The notes beneath the pieces are model-generated. The model had not been told where the DNA came from. It was given only the letters and a program-made list of their open reading frames with translations, and searched no databases. A stretch of 64,000 nt of DNA, from positions 4,643,001-4,707,000 of the forward strand of contig CM057480.1 in NCBI GenBank assembly GCA_030035585.1, given 5' to 3'. Every line of letters begins with the position of its first letter. The first letter of the stretch is position 1. The DNA is from Dugong dugon. Its lineage: Eukaryota; Chordata; Mammalia; Sirenia; Dugongidae. The translations under genes were made by a program, and so were the position numbers. Below, in pieces: positions 11,607-23,690 of this stretch.

Positions 11607-12005
11607 GCAGGGCTGATCTGGGTAACCAGTAGGATATTGTGGAAATGATGGCATGTGACTTTAGCAGCTAAGTCAATTTCTCTCTTGGGTCAGTCGCTCT
11701 GGGGATAGGCAGCTGCCATGTGTAAGGACACTCAAGCACCATATGGAGAGGTCCAGGTGGTGAAGAACTGAGGTCTTCTGCCAATAACCGGCACTAGTTT
11801 GCCAGGCAGGCATGCAAGTGAGCCACCTTGGAAGCATATCCTTTGCCTCCAGTCTAACCTTCAGATGACTGTAGCCCTGGTCAACATTTTGACTGTAACC
11901 TCATGGAATTTCTGAGCCAGAACCATCTAGCTAAGTGACTCCTGGATTTCACACAGAAACTGTGTGAGATAATAACTGTCGATTGTTTTAAGACGCTTAA
12001 AAAAA
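11607..12005 (+). mobile_element. MLT1-type MaLR LTR, degraded
   Basis: The run of words (tgccatgtgtaaggacactc, gcaagtgagccaccttggaa, ccttcagatgactgtagccc, acacagaaactgtgtgagat, ttgttttaagacgct) matches the 3' two thirds of an MLT1-group LTR on the plus strand. These are non-autonomous ERVL-related solo LTRs shared by placental mammals. Confidence 0.75.
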
Positions 12006-12347
12006 AAAAGAAAAAAAATTTAAGGAACTAATTTTCCAGAATTATAAGTTTTAGAAGTTATAAGCAAATAGAAAAGACCAAAGAAAAATGAGCAAGCTGG
12101 TAGAGTTTAGAAAATAATGGAAGTTGCTCAAAATATCCTTCCCCTCCCCAAAATACTCATAAAATCTCAGGGAGAATAATTTACCTAAATTCACAGAGCT
12201 AGATAATGTCAGAGCCTAAGTTCTTCATCAACAAATCCTGCTTTTTCAATTTTAATGTCCTCCCATTTATACATGCTTCTGTGTATCTCCTGCCTACAAA
12301 GTATACTACCTTGGAATAGTGGATCATTCTTCATAATTTCGCCCATG
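12006..12347. other. Unassigned; possible short MIR piece
   Basis: A short stretch near 12181-12240 (tttacctaaattcacagagc, tcagagcctaag) may be a minus-strand MIR scrap. Otherwise nothing is recognised. Confidence 0.35.
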
Positions 12348-12359
12348 TATCCACCAAAG

Positions 12360-12562
12360 GGAGTCCCTGGGTGGTGCAAACAGTTAAGACGTTTGGCTGC
12401 TAACCAAAAGGTTGGAGGTTTAAGTCCACCCAGAGGTGCATTGGGAGAAATTCTGATGATCTACTGCTGAAAACTCAGCCATTGAAAACCCTGTGGAGCA
12501 CACAGTTCTTCTCTGCCACACATGAGATCACTCGAGTCGGACTCAACTCAATGGCAAATGGC
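12360..12562 (+). mobile_element. AfroSINE (long subtype) with perfect 12-bp target duplication
   Basis: Begins ggagtccctgggtggtgcaa and carries the extra middle block typical of the long subtype (acccagaggtgcattgggag). It ends gtcggactcaactcaatgg. The flanks repeat tatccaccaaag at 12348-12359 and 12563-12574. Confidence 0.95.
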
Positions 12563-12936
12563 TATCCACCAAAGTGTCTCTCACATCCCATCTTTAAGAG
12601 TAGAGATGGTGGGATCTTTTTATCTTTGTCCTTTCAGAGTCCAGAAAAAGATTCTTTGTTGATTAGATATGTGGATTGATGAATGGCTAGGTGGATGAAT
12701 TTGAAGACGTGCTCAACCTGACTTCTGGCTCTGAAACTAGTTTGTTGCTATCAAGACTCTGAAACAGTGAAAGGCCCTGCGTCCTACCTGCCCTCATGGA
12801 TCCAGGGATCTGGTCATGGCACCCCTGGTGTGCCCTGCATGACCCTGGCACACCTCTGCACATCACCTTCTACCCCAGAGAAATGGGGCCAAAGATTAAG
12901 TGTGTTTTTCCCTTCGAGACTGTGTGAAAACCAGAA
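12563..12936. other. Unassigned sequence
   Basis: Holds the distal copy of the SINE target duplication and a moderately GC-rich part (12770-12900). No family or exon is recognised. Confidence 0.4.
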
Positions 12937-13131
12937 GTTCTGTAGTGCTACAGCAGATACGCCTCTGCTACTAACTGACAGGTTGGTGGTTTGAACCCAT
13001 GGCTCCCCAGGAGAAAGACCTGGTGATCTGCTCCCATAAAGGTTACAGCCTAGAAAACCCTATGGGGCAGTTCTACTCTGTCACATGGGGTCACTATGAC
13101 TTGAGTTGGAATCAACTAGATGGCACCAGAC
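12937..13131 (+). mobile_element. AfroSINE (long subtype), degraded head
   Basis: Recognisable from the middle block (gaaagacctggtgatctgct) through agaaaaccctatggggcagt to gagttggaatcaactagatg. The tRNA-like head is heavily altered (gtgctacagcagatacgcct). Confidence 0.8.
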
Positions 13132-14514
13132 AATATTAAAATACTTTGAAAATATGATGCTTCAAAGCAAAGGAAAATGCAATAAAAGGAGGGGAATACA
13201 AGGGAACAGGAACATGAATAAAAAGAAAACAGGAAAAAAAAAAAAGAAGAAAGGAAATTTAGAGAGAAAAATAAAGAAGCTGACAGGGTGAAGATAGAGT
13301 GCTACCCACACTCAATCTCCGGGTTTCTTGGGGCTGCCTGATTCAGGGGCAGAAGCCCCATAGGGGAGGTGATAACAGAACTGGGCTGGATCTGTCGTGC
13401 CTGGTGTCAAGCACCTGCCCCAGCACTCTCTGACCATGACTTTGGGCAAAGTGTATAAGCCCTGTGAGATAACTGAGGCTTTGATCCTTGACCTCCTTTA
13501 GAACCAGGGCTGCTGGGGTGGAGTTGAGCTCCTGTATGAGAAAGGAATTTACACACTATAAAGTGAAGTGCTGATGTAAATTGATATACCTATAATCGTC
13601 ATTATTTCAGTTTGTAGTAGCTACCAGTTTAGTAATGGCCTGCTCTTCATAATGACCACAACTGAGGTCCCCACCATCTTCATTAAAAAAAAAAAAAAAT
13701 TTTTTTTTTCCAACAAAGCCTTCTATTCCAGTTCTAACACTCCACTTCCTGTTACAATCAATTCTTTTGACTCTCTTGCTTCTAAGCCAGGTGCCTGCTG
13801 AAGCATCCTTCCCCATCTTTCACACAGCCTTGTCTGGCCAGGAAGTTGCCTCTCCAGCTCATTAATCTTATCATTCCCTGTGACAGAGGGCAGCATCCAA
13901 TATTTCTCTCTCTGATCTGTGGGTAAAGGGTAGGGTGGCACCAAGAGAGTAAGTGAAGTACACAAGGTCGCCCTGCATGTCCTTGTTGGCGGGCAACACT
14001 AATCTGAGAGACTGCTGCACAACCCTGAAAACTGGGACTGTGAGAGAAGTTATCAACCATGACCATTCACTATAACCTTGGAATTTTCCGTTTCTGAAAT
14101 ATTATAGATATATCTTTTTTCTGGGACATTTTCTCCCATTGCTGACTGCTGGTTCATTCAGGAAATCGTTCCATCAACTTCTGTTTATCTAAATATGATA
14201 TTTTCCTCCTTTATTGGAACTCGTACTCAGTGACATTTAATTTTAAGTAAACAACATTATTATCATTGGCAGCATACTAATAGGTGCTTGTTAGCATCTA
14301 AGAAAAAATTCTCTATCCTTTAAAATAAACAAGAAATAGATGTAAAATTATGACTTCCACTTGTCCTCCACCATGAATGTCTTTGGTTTTATTTTCTTTG
14401 TTTCGTTTTTTGCTCTAAATTGATTTAGAAAAAACTTCGGTAAGAAAGGGAAGGGAAGCCAACCTTTCAAAGAGTCATCCATTGTGATAGGTTATTCCTC
14501 TTTTTTTCTTTAAT
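13132..14514. other. Unassigned sequence
   Basis: About 1.4 kb with an A-rich patch (13229-13250) and a poly-A/poly-T pair at 13686-13710. A weak plus-strand MIR-like stretch lies near 13400-13510. Overlapping minus-strand open frames of 60-94 codons (13607-14066) have no recognisable motif. Confidence 0.35.
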
Positions 14515-14628
14515 CAAAGGTAAATCTGAGATTCAGAGGTACCAAATAACCTGGCCAAGGACACACGGCCAGTCAAATTACTGACCCGGTATTTAAATTC
14601 AGATCAATCAGAAACCAAAGTCAATTCT
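14515..14628 (-). mobile_element. MIR SINE fragment
   Basis: Minus-strand MIR words: aaatctgagattcagaggta (normally gaaactgaggctcagagag), ggccaaggacacacggccag and cccggtatttaaattcagat. Confidence 0.7.
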
Positions 14629-15310
14629 CCCTCCATTTACAAATAAGCATCTTTTTTTTTTTTTTTTTTTTTTAACTGAATTAGCCAGGACCCCTTAGGT
14701 TGTAATCAACCGAAAGCCAATTTGAACTGAGTTAGGCAAATGCAGGGAATTGTTGGAAAGACACCAGATGTCTTTTATAACCACAGGCAAGTCAGGTGCC
14801 AACTTTTGCCTCTGGCATGTACACGGAAGGGGTCTCATTCCTTGTCTCTCATCTCAGCTTCTCCCTACCAGCCCACGAAAATACCTCAGAATTCTTTCTT
14901 CCAAGTGATGGTGAAAGGGGTAAATAAGAGAGTTATTAAGTGCACCTTTCAGGCTTTATTATCAGAGAAGGATGGCTTCTGCAGCCCTAGTGGAAAATCC
15001 CGAGGAAGATGTCTGACCTCCTTGGATCATGCACTTATTTCTGTACCAGTCAACTATAGTCAAGAAGATAGGCGCAATGACTGCAGCGGAAATATGAGTA
15101 AATCTCAAAGGAACCTGTGTGTGTGTGTGTGTATCACAGAGGATGACAGTGGTTGAAGATCAAACAGTAAACAACCACTATGACAGCTTGTAAAGAATAA
15201 ATCATTGTCACTGGAGTATATAATTGTAAACTAATATTTTTACATCCCTAGTTATTTACACCAAGTCAAATATAGATTTTCAATTAAGGAAACCTAAATC
15301 TTGATGGAAA
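14629..15310. other. Unassigned; poly-T tract
   Basis: A 22-base poly-T lies at about 14652-14673. The 138-codon open frame at 14740-15156 has no family resemblance and ends in a short (gt)n run. Confidence 0.35.
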
Positions 15311-15474
15311 GAAAGACCTGGTGATGTATTTCCAAAAATTAGCCAATGAAAACCCTATGGATCACAACGGTCTGACTGAAACCAATCAGGGGATGGTGCG
15401 GGACCAGGCAGCATTGCATTCACGGGGTTGCCATGAGTTGGGGGTCAACTCAACGGCAGCTAACAACAACAATC
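15311..15474 (+). mobile_element. RTE-related SINE 3' part
   Basis: Contains aaagacctggtgatgtattt, aaaaccctatggatcacaac, ggaccaggcagcattgcatt and tcaacggcagctaacaacaa. This is an RTE-tail-derived version of the SINE 3' half, close to the end of the RTE copy at 6.6 kb. The head is missing. Confidence 0.8.
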
Positions 15475-16090
15475 ACATATCTGGATGATTTTTTTTTTCT
15501 TTCAACACATAAATCTTTAGGATCCAATAATCTTTGTCAAGAAAAATTGAGGCACCTCTCTCAGGTAAGTCAGGTAGTCAAAACCACTAATTATCTGAAT
15601 CACTGTCCTAAAATTTTAGTTCATTTTACCATCAACGATATCAACAGGCGATTATATATGAATACTTGGCCCTGTTTCCAGTTGATCGTTAAATCTTCCT
15701 GCACTGTTAAGGCAACGTGTTCTCACTCTACAAATGCCTCGTATTTTGCACATTGGTTTCAATGCACCAATCGACGGTGTTCCTTTTAACGTCCCAGTAT
15801 AACCTCATATGTTTTTGTGTAAGTGTCAATACAAACTAAAAGGATATCATTGTAGTAACAGCGTGGTTTCAATGCACCAATCGACGGTGTTCCTTTTAAC
15901 GTCCCAGTATAACCTCATATGTTTTTGTGTAAGTGTCAATACAAACTAAAAGGATATCATTGTAGTAACAGCGCTATTATTGTGGATATCCAAGAGCGAA
16001 GGCACAATTATAATCGTTATCAATCTGACTTGCTTTTAAGAGCTCTGCAGGGCAAGCAAGCCACTCTGGAGTATTAAATCTTTCTCTCAT
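15475..16090. other. Repeat-poor sequence holding a tandem duplication
   Basis: No transposon is recognised. The stretch keeps several CpGs and contains the exact 110-bp tandem duplication listed separately. Confidence 0.5.
15754..15973. repeat. Exact 110-bp tandem duplication
   Basis: Copy one is 15754-15863 and copy two 15864-15973. Each starts tggtttcaatgcaccaatcg and ends cattgtagtaacagcg. I see no difference between them over 110 bases. Perfect identity in otherwise aged DNA means a very recent event or an assembly join. Confidence 0.95.
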
Positions 16091-16992
16091 CTTTTTTTTT
16101 TTTTTCATTGTTGTAGTCTAAACGAAGTTTACATTTCAAGTTAGTCTCCCATACAAAATTTTATACATACATTGTCATGTGACCCTAATTGCTCACCCCA
16201 TACTGTGACAGCACACTCCTCCTTTCTGCCCGATTCCCCATGTCCATTCGACCAGCTCCTAACCCTCTCTGCCTTCCCATCTCACCACTGGACAGAAGCT
16301 GCCCCTTTGGTCTCTTGTATCTACTTGAGCTAAGAGGCACACTCCTCACGAGTATCACTTTATATCCCACAGTCCAGTCCAATCCCTGTCTGAAGAGTTG
16401 GCCTCGGAAATTGTTTTAGCTCTGGGCTGACAGAGAATCCAGCGACCGTGCTTTCCGGGGTTCCTCCAGTCTCAGTCAGACCATTAAGTTTGGTCTTATT
16501 GGAATTTGAGTTCTGCACCCCACCTTTCTCCGGCTCCATCAGGGACTCTCTGTTGTGTTCCCTGTCAGAGCAGTCATTGGTGGTAGCTGGGCACCATCTA
16601 GTTCTTCTGGTCTCAGGTTGATGAAGTCTCTGGTTTATGTGGCCCTTTCTGTCTCTTCAGCTAATACTTTCCTGTGTCTTTGGTGTTCTTCGTTCTCCTT
16701 TACTCCAGGTGGTTGGGACCAGTTGATGCATCCTAGATGGCCGCTTGCAAGCTTTTAAGACCCCAGACACCACTCACCAAGCTAGGATGCAGAACGTTTT
16801 CTTAATAAGCTTTTTATGCCAATTGACCTAGATGTCCCCTGAAAACATGGTCCCCAGATCCCTACACCTGCTACTCTGTCCCTCAAAGTGTTTGATTGTA
16901 TTCAGGAAACTTATTAGCTTTAGTTTAGTTTGGTTGTGCTGACTTCCCCTGTAGTGTGTGCTGTCCTTCCCTTCACATAAGATACTTATCTA

Positions 16993-19900
16993 CTATTTAG
17001 TTAGTGAATAACACTCACCCTCCCTTCCCACCCTTGTAACCATCAAAGTATGTCTTCTGTGTTTAAACCTTTTCTTGAGTTCTTATAATAGTCTTATACA
17101 ATATTTGTCCATGCTGACTAAATTCACTCAGCATAATGCCCTCCAGCTTCCTCCATGTTATAAGATGTTTCACGGCTTCATCGTTGTTCTTATATAGTAT
17201 TCCATATAGTATAGTATTCCATTGTATGGATATACCACAATCCGTTTATACATTCGTCCGCTGATGGGCACCTAGGTTGTTTCTATCTTTTTGCTATTGT
17301 GAACCGTGCTGCAATGAACATGGGTGTGCATATATCTATTCGTGTGATGGCTCTTATTTCTCTAGTATATATTCCAAGGAGCAGGAAAGCTAGATCATAT
17401 GGTACTTCTATTTCTAGACTTTTAAAGAAGTGCCAAATTGATCTCCAAAGTGGTTGCACCATTTTACATTCCCACCAACAGTGTGTAAGTGTTCCAGTCT
17501 CTCCACAACCTCTCCAGCATTTATTATTTTGTGTTTTCTGCATTAATGCTAGCCTGTTGGGGTGAGATGATATCTCATTGTAGTTTTGATCTACATTTCT
17601 CTATGGCTAATGATCATGAGCATTTCTTCATGTGTCTGTTAGCCACCTGAATATCTTCTTTGGCAAAGTGCCTGTTCATATCCTTTGCCCATTTTTTAAA
17701 TGTTTATTTATCTTTTTGTTGTTGAGGTTTTGCAGTATCTTGTAGATTTTAGAGATTAGACACTGATCGGATTTGCCGTAGCCAGAATTTTTTCCCCAGT
17801 CTGTAGGTTGTCTTTTGATGCTTTTGGTGAAGTCTTTTGATGAGCTAAGTGTTTGATTTTTAGGAGCTCCCAGTTATCTAGTCTCTCTTCTGGTGCTTTT
17901 GCACTGTTACTTATGGTTTGTATCGTGTTTATGCCATGTGTTAGGGCTCCTAGCGTTGTCCCTATTTTTTCCTCCATGATCTTTATCATTTTCGATTTTA
18001 TATTTAAGTCTTTGATCCATTTTGAGTTAGTTTTTGTGCATGCTGTGAGGTATGGGTCTTGTTTCAGTTTTTTGCAGATGGGTATCCAGTTGTGCCAGCA
18101 CCATTTGCTAAAGAGACTGTCTTTTCCCCAGTTAACAGACTTTGGGCCTTTGTCAAATATCAGCTGCTCACAGGTGCATGAACTCATGTCTAGATTCTCA
18201 GTTCTGTTCCATTGGTCTATGTATCTGTTGTTGTACCAGTACCAGGGTGTTTTGATTATCATGGTGGTATAATAGGTTCTAAAATCAGGTAGTGTGAGGC
18301 CTCCCACTTTGTTCTTCTTGAGTAATGCTTTACTTCCCAGGGCCTCTTCCTTTCCATATGAAGTTGGCGATTTGCTTCTCCATCTCATTAAAAAATGCCA
18401 TTGGAATGTGGATCGGGACTGCATTGTATCTGTAGATCGCTTTGGGGAGAATTCACATTTTCACAATGTTGAGTCTTCCCATCCCTGAGCAAGGTATATT
18501 TTTCCACTTATGCAGGTCTCTTTTGGTTTCTTGCAGTAGTGTCTTGTAGTCTTCACTGTATAGGTCTTTGACAACTCTGATTAGATTTACTCCTCAGTGT
18601 TTTATCTTCTTGGGGGCTACTGTAAATGGTTATCGATTTGGTGATTTCCTCTTCGAGGTTCTCTATGTTGGTGTAAAGGAATCCAACTGATTTTTGTATG
18701 TTTATCTTGTAACCTGAAACTTTGCTGAAATCTTCTATTAGTTCCAGTAGTTTTCTTGTGGATTCTTTGGGGTTTTCTGTGTATAAGATCATATCACCTA
18801 CAAACAGAGATACTTTGATGTCTTCCCTACCAATTTGGATGCCCTTTATTTCTTTTTCTAGCCCAATTGCTCTGGCTAGGACCTCAGAACAATGTTGAAT
18901 AAGAGTGGTGATAAAGGGCATCCTTGTCTGGTTCCCGTTCTCAAGGGGTATGCTTTCAAAGTCTCTCCATTTAGGATGATGTTGGCTTTTGGCTTTAAAT
19001 AAATGCTCTTAATTATATTGAGGAATTTCTCTTCTAGTCCTATTTTGTTGAGAGTTTTTATCATGAATCAGTGTTGGACTGTGTCAAACGACTTTTCTGC
19101 ATTTTATGTTTTATTTATGTGATGAATTACATTGATTGTTTTTCTAATGTTGAACCATCCCTGCATACCTGGCATAAATCCCATTTGATCATGGTGAATT
19201 ATTTTTTTTGATATGTTGCTGAATTCTGTTGGCTAGAATTCTGTTGAGGATTTTTGTGTCAATGTTCATGAGGGATATTGGTCTATAATTTTCTTTTTTT
19301 GTGGTGTCTTTACCTGGTTTTGGTATCAGGGTTATGCTGGCTTCATAGAATGAGTTTGGGAGTATTCCATCCTTTTGTATGATCTGAAATACCTTTAGTA
19401 GTAGTGGTGTTAACTCTTCTCTGAAAGTTTGGTAGAATTCTCCAGTGAAGCCATCAGGGTCAGGGCTTTTTTTTATTGGGAGTTTTTAAATTACCTTTTC
19501 AATCTCTTCTTTTGTTATGGGCTTATTTACTTGTTCTACCTCTGTTTGTGTTCGTTTAGGTAGGTAGTGAGTTTCTAGAAATTCGTCCACTTCCTCTAGG
19601 TTTTCAAATTTGTTGGAGTACGATTTTTCATAGTATTCTGTTATGATTCTTTTAATTTTAGTTGGGTCTGTTGTAATAACACCCATCTCATTTCTTATAT
19701 GGGTTATCTGTTTCCTCTCCTGTTTTTCTTTTGTCAGTTTGGCCAGTGGTTTATCAATTTTGTTGATCTTTTCAAAGAACCAGCTTTTGGTCTTGTTAAC
19801 TCTTTCAATTGTTTTTTTACTCTCCATTTCTTTTAATTCTGTTCTAGTTCTTATTATTTCCTTTCTTCTTGTGCCTGAGGGCTTCTTTTGCTGCTCTCTT

Positions 19901-20873
19901 TCTACTTGTTCCAGTTGTAGGGTTAATGTTTTGATTATGGCCCTTTCTTCTTTTTGGATGTGTGCGTTTATTGCTATAAACTGACCTCTGAGCACTGCTT
20001 TTGCTGTGTCCCAAAGGTTCTGGTAGCATGTGTTTTCATTCTCGTTTGATTCTATGAATTTTTTTATTCCATCCTTAATTTCTTCTACAACCTAGTAGTT
20101 TTTGAGCAAGGTGTTGTTTAGTTTCCATGTGTTTGATTTTTTTTCCTCGCTTTTTCTGTTGTTGAATTCTACTTTTATGGCTTTATGGTCAGAAAAGATG
20201 CTTTGTAATATTTCGATGCTTTGGAATTTGTTAAGGCTTGCTTTATGGCCTAATATGTGGTCTATTCTGGAGAATGTTCCATGTGTGTTGGAAAAGAAAG
20301 TATACTTGGCTGCCGTTGGGTGGAGTGTTCAGTATATGTCTATGAGATCAAGTTGGTTGATTGTAGCGTTTAGATATTCCATGTCTTTGCTGAGCTTCTT
20401 TCTGGATGTTCTGTCCTTCACCGAAAGTGGTGTGTTGAAGTCTCCTACTCCTATTGTGTAGCTGTCTATCTCTCTTTTCATTGCTGTTAGAGTTTGTTTT
20501 ACATATTTTGGAGCCCTGTTGTTGGGTGCGTAAATATTTATTACAGTTATGTCCTCCTGGTGTATTGACCCTTTAATCATTATATAGTGTCCTTCCTTAT
20601 CCTTTGAGGTGGATTTTACTTTGAAGTCTATTTTGTCAGAGATTAATATTGCCACTCGTGCTCTTTTTTGAGTGTTGTTTGCTTGATATATTTTTTCCAT
20701 CCTTTGAGTTTTAGTTTGTTTGTGTCTTTAAGTCTAAGGTGTGTCTCTTGTAGGCAGCATATAGATGGATCGTATTTTTTTATCCAATCTGCCACTCTCT
20801 GTCTCTTTATTGGTGCATTGAGTCCATTTACATTCAGCGTAATTACTGATAGGTATGAGTTTAGTGCTGACAT
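16993..20873 (-). pseudogene. L1 ORF2 (endonuclease-reverse transcriptase), broken
   Basis: The start is taken at MSALNSYLSVITLNVNGLN (20873). The endonuclease motifs are visible: QETH, GDFNT (frame 20329-20700), and SDH at 20185-20193. An open middle block (19486-19995) precedes the reverse transcriptase, where [13 protein letters not shown] is kept (within 18876-19064). The catalytic FADD box is FVGD (18793-18804), so one of the two metal-binding Asp residues is lost. There is an in-frame TGA at 19068-19070 and frameshifts near 20690 and 18900. The C-terminal part (17283-17543 and 17756-18424) carries the cysteine-rich WRGCGETGTLTHCWWEC block. The expected length of about 1290 codons matches mammalian ORF2. 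Confidence 0.93.
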
Positions 20874-21335
20874 TTCGATGTCTTTTTGTGTGTGTTGTTC
20901 ACAGTTTCTTCCACTTAATTTTCTGTGCTGAGTCATATTTTCTTTTCATCTTTTTCATTGTCATTGATTTTGTGTTTGCTGAGTCTTTGTATTCTTCTAG
21001 TTTTTTTATTTTGACTTGTAGGATTATTAGTTTCCTTTGTGGTTACTCTAATATTTACCCCTATTTTTCTAAGTTTATATCAGTCTTTTATTTCTTTATA
21101 TCACCTTGAATTCCTCTACATATGTAAAGTCTATGTCTACATTTTTTAAGTCCCTCTTTTTTGTTTTAATGTTTTCATCTTTTACATATTAACACCTGTT
21201 TCCCTATTTTCAGTGTTTTAGCTCTGATTTATTTTTGTGATTTCCCTATCTGAGTTGATATCTGGTTGCTCTGTCCTGTGTTCTAGTCTTGGGTAATTAT
21301 CTGATGTTACTGATTTTCTAACCGGAGGACTCCCT

Positions 21336-22309
21336 TTAGTATTTCTTGTAATTCTGGTTTGGTTTTTGCAAATTCTCTAAACTTCTGTTTATCTGGAAAT
21401 GCCCTAATTTCACCATCATATTTGAGAGACAGTTTTGCTGGATATATAATTCTTGGCTGGCAGTTTTTTTTTCCTTCGAGGCTTTATATATATCATCCCA
21501 TTGCCTTCTTGCCTGCATGATTTCTGCTGAGTGGTCCAAGGTTATTCTTACTGACTCTCCTTTGTAGATGACTTTTCGTTTATCCCTAGCTCCTCTAAAA
21601 ATTCTCTCTTTCTCTTTGGTTTTGGCAAGTTTGATTATAATATGTCTTAGTGACTTTCTTTTGGGATCTACCTTATGTGGGGTTCGATGAGCATCTTGGA
21701 TAGATATAGTCTCATCTTTCACAATATCAGGGAAGTTTTCTGCCAACAAATCTTCAATAATTCTCTGTGTATTTTCTGTTATCTGCCCCCCCCCCCTTTC
21801 TGGTACTCTAATCACTCGTAGGTTATTCCTCTTGATAGAGTCCCACATAATTCGTAGGGTTTCTTCATTTTTTAAAATCCTTTTATCTCATTTTTCCCCA
21901 AATAAGTCGGTGTCAAGTGCTTTATCTTCAATCGCACTAATTCTGACTTCCCTTGCCTCAATTCAGCTCCTATGACTTTCTACTGAGTTGTCTAATTCTG
22001 AAATTTTATTGTTAATCTTCTGGATTTCTGATTGCTGTCTTTCTATGGATTCTTGCAGCCTGTAAATTTGTCATTATGCTCTTCTCTAATATTTTTAATT
22101 TCCTCTATTGTGTGTTCTGTGTTTTGTTTAATTTCCTTCCTAATTTCTTGAAGAGTTTTGTATATTAATCTTTTGTATTCTGCCTCCAGTAATTTCAAGA
22201 AATTTTCCTCCTCTGGAAAATTTCTAGATTCTTTATTTTGGGAGCTTGCTGAAGCCATCATAGATTGCCTCTTTATGTGATTTGATATTGACTGTTGTTT
22301 CCAAGCCAT
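21336..22309 (-). pseudogene. L1 ORF1 (RNA-binding protein), frameshifted
   Basis: Two frames make up the ORF. The N-terminal part (22043-22309) is rich in Glu/Lys/Ile heptad-like spacing (EIRKEIKQNTEHTIEEIKNI), as in the coiled-coil trimerisation region. The C-terminal part (21336-21848) has the RRM and C-terminal domain signatures (NLRVIRVPE, ENFPDI, AHRTPHKVDP, RHIIIKLA, QARRQWDDI). A frameshift or stop between 22043 and 21848 separates them. ORF1p coats L1 RNA as a trimer. A run of c bases at 21787-21796 (GGG codons in the minus frame) may also have slipped. Confidence 0.92.
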
Positions 22310-23690
22310 CTGTAAGTTATTATACTTATTTATTTTATGTTTGCTTACTGTATCCGAGCTTCTTGTTTCTTTATGATATGCCCAAATAGTCTGTTCGTAT
22401 CAGCTAGTTTGATTATTGGCACCTTTGAAGCTCCAATGTTCTGTCACCAGGTGTTTAGATCTGTTACTAGGTATGTGAGATCAGGAGACCGCCCACTCCA
22501 CCTGTATGGATTTAGCTCAGCTGCCCAGTTAGATAGCCACCAAGTGTGTGGTGTGGGCTCTCACCTACAGTCCTAGACAGGCATGGGTGATGGGTGTAGG
22601 CACAGGCATCTGGCTGCAGCAGGGGGACACACTCTGAGCAAGGCAGGGGGCTGACAGCCACCCCCAAGTGTCCAGGAGGAAGGCGTGTCCCTGTTTCCTA
22701 GAGTCCACAGGTGGGTGGGTTCTGTAGCTGGACTATGAGCACCCAGTGCTGTTGCCTGTAAGGACTGGGGGGCACCTCTTATTCTTGGGCCCCTATCGCA
22801 GGTGGTTAGGTGGCATGGTGGAGCCACCAGTCCTCAGGCCCCTGATGTGGGTAGGTGAAGACCCTGTTTACTGGGCAGAGCAGTGTCAAATGTCAAGAAC
22901 CTGCCACTTCACAGCTGAAACAGTTGAAGTTAGAGTTCTGGTATATACCCTGTTGTACTGCGGTAATGAGGGCCCATGCTGTTGAGATGGGCCCACCCAA
23001 GTCTCTGCAGGGGGAATTGCACTCAAACGCCATGGATCCCTTATGCCCATGCCTAGGCAAAGTTGCTGTGCCCACCCTGGGTTCCTGGCTTAGGGAAGCC
23101 GGCAATTTATTTTTTCCCATTTGTTAATTTGTTCACTCTCCAAGGCAGGGAGAGTGGCTCCAGGCATGTCACGGATCCTACTTCTGGCCCAGGGGACTTG
23201 GCAATTGCTGAAGCTGGTCCAGGACCCAGTGCATAGCAGTGAGTGGGGAGGTAAATGGGAGAGAGGTTTTTCCCTAAGGAGGGTGTTTTTGATCCATGCG
23301 GTAGGCCGTACTCAAGTACTTATCTTTCGCAGATAAAGGGCTGCTTCTGACTTGTTCTGGGTGGCCGTGTGGACTCTCTGGCGCTGGTCTCTCCTGGTGT
23401 GGAAAACATGTCTCCTTAGCACTGCTACTTGCCTGCCTCACTGCTCACCCCCGAGCTGCTCAGGCCTGAAGGGCTCAGGCTCTCACGGGGTCAGGTCTGG
23501 CAACTTCTCGCTGCTTCTGAACCATCTCTCCCTCCCCCTGCCTCTCAGTTCGTTTCCTCAACTTTGCCTTAGATGTTCAGGGCTCCTAGATTGTCATATA
23601 TAATTGATTCACTTGTTTTTTCAAGTCTTTGTTGTAAGAGGGTTCACTGGAAGCATCTGACTACTCTGCCGTCTTGGCCCCGCCTCCTCC

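Larger units (their letters stand above)
16092..23690 (-). mobile_element. Near full-length L1 LINE, inactivated
   Basis: A poly-T (16092-16105) marks the 3' end. Reading leftward from the 5' end the order is: 5' UTR (about 22310-23690, beginning aggaggcggggccaagacgg on the minus strand), ORF1, a spacer of about 460 nt, ORF2, and a 3' UTR of about 890 nt. The G-rich start and 7.6-kb length mean the copy is essentially untruncated. Both ORFs are broken, so it cannot move on its own. No convincing target duplication is visible (left flank ctttctctcatc, right flank ccaaaactcttt). The 3' UTR is shared with three truncated copies at 28, 43 and 59 kb. Confidence 0.95.

Noticed and set aside
14740-15156. 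138-codon open frame as a possible gene
   Set aside because: No family motif, no recognisable splice structure, and it ends in a (gt)n run. The length is within chance for this base composition.
20102-20461. Hydrophobic plus-strand frames of 90-140 codons within 17-21 kb
   Set aside because: They are antisense to L1 ORF2. The sense strand carries the recognised endonuclease and reverse-transcriptase motifs.
16092-23690. An active L1 source element
   Set aside because: Although nearly full length, it has frameshifts in both ORFs, an in-frame stop and a changed catalytic box.
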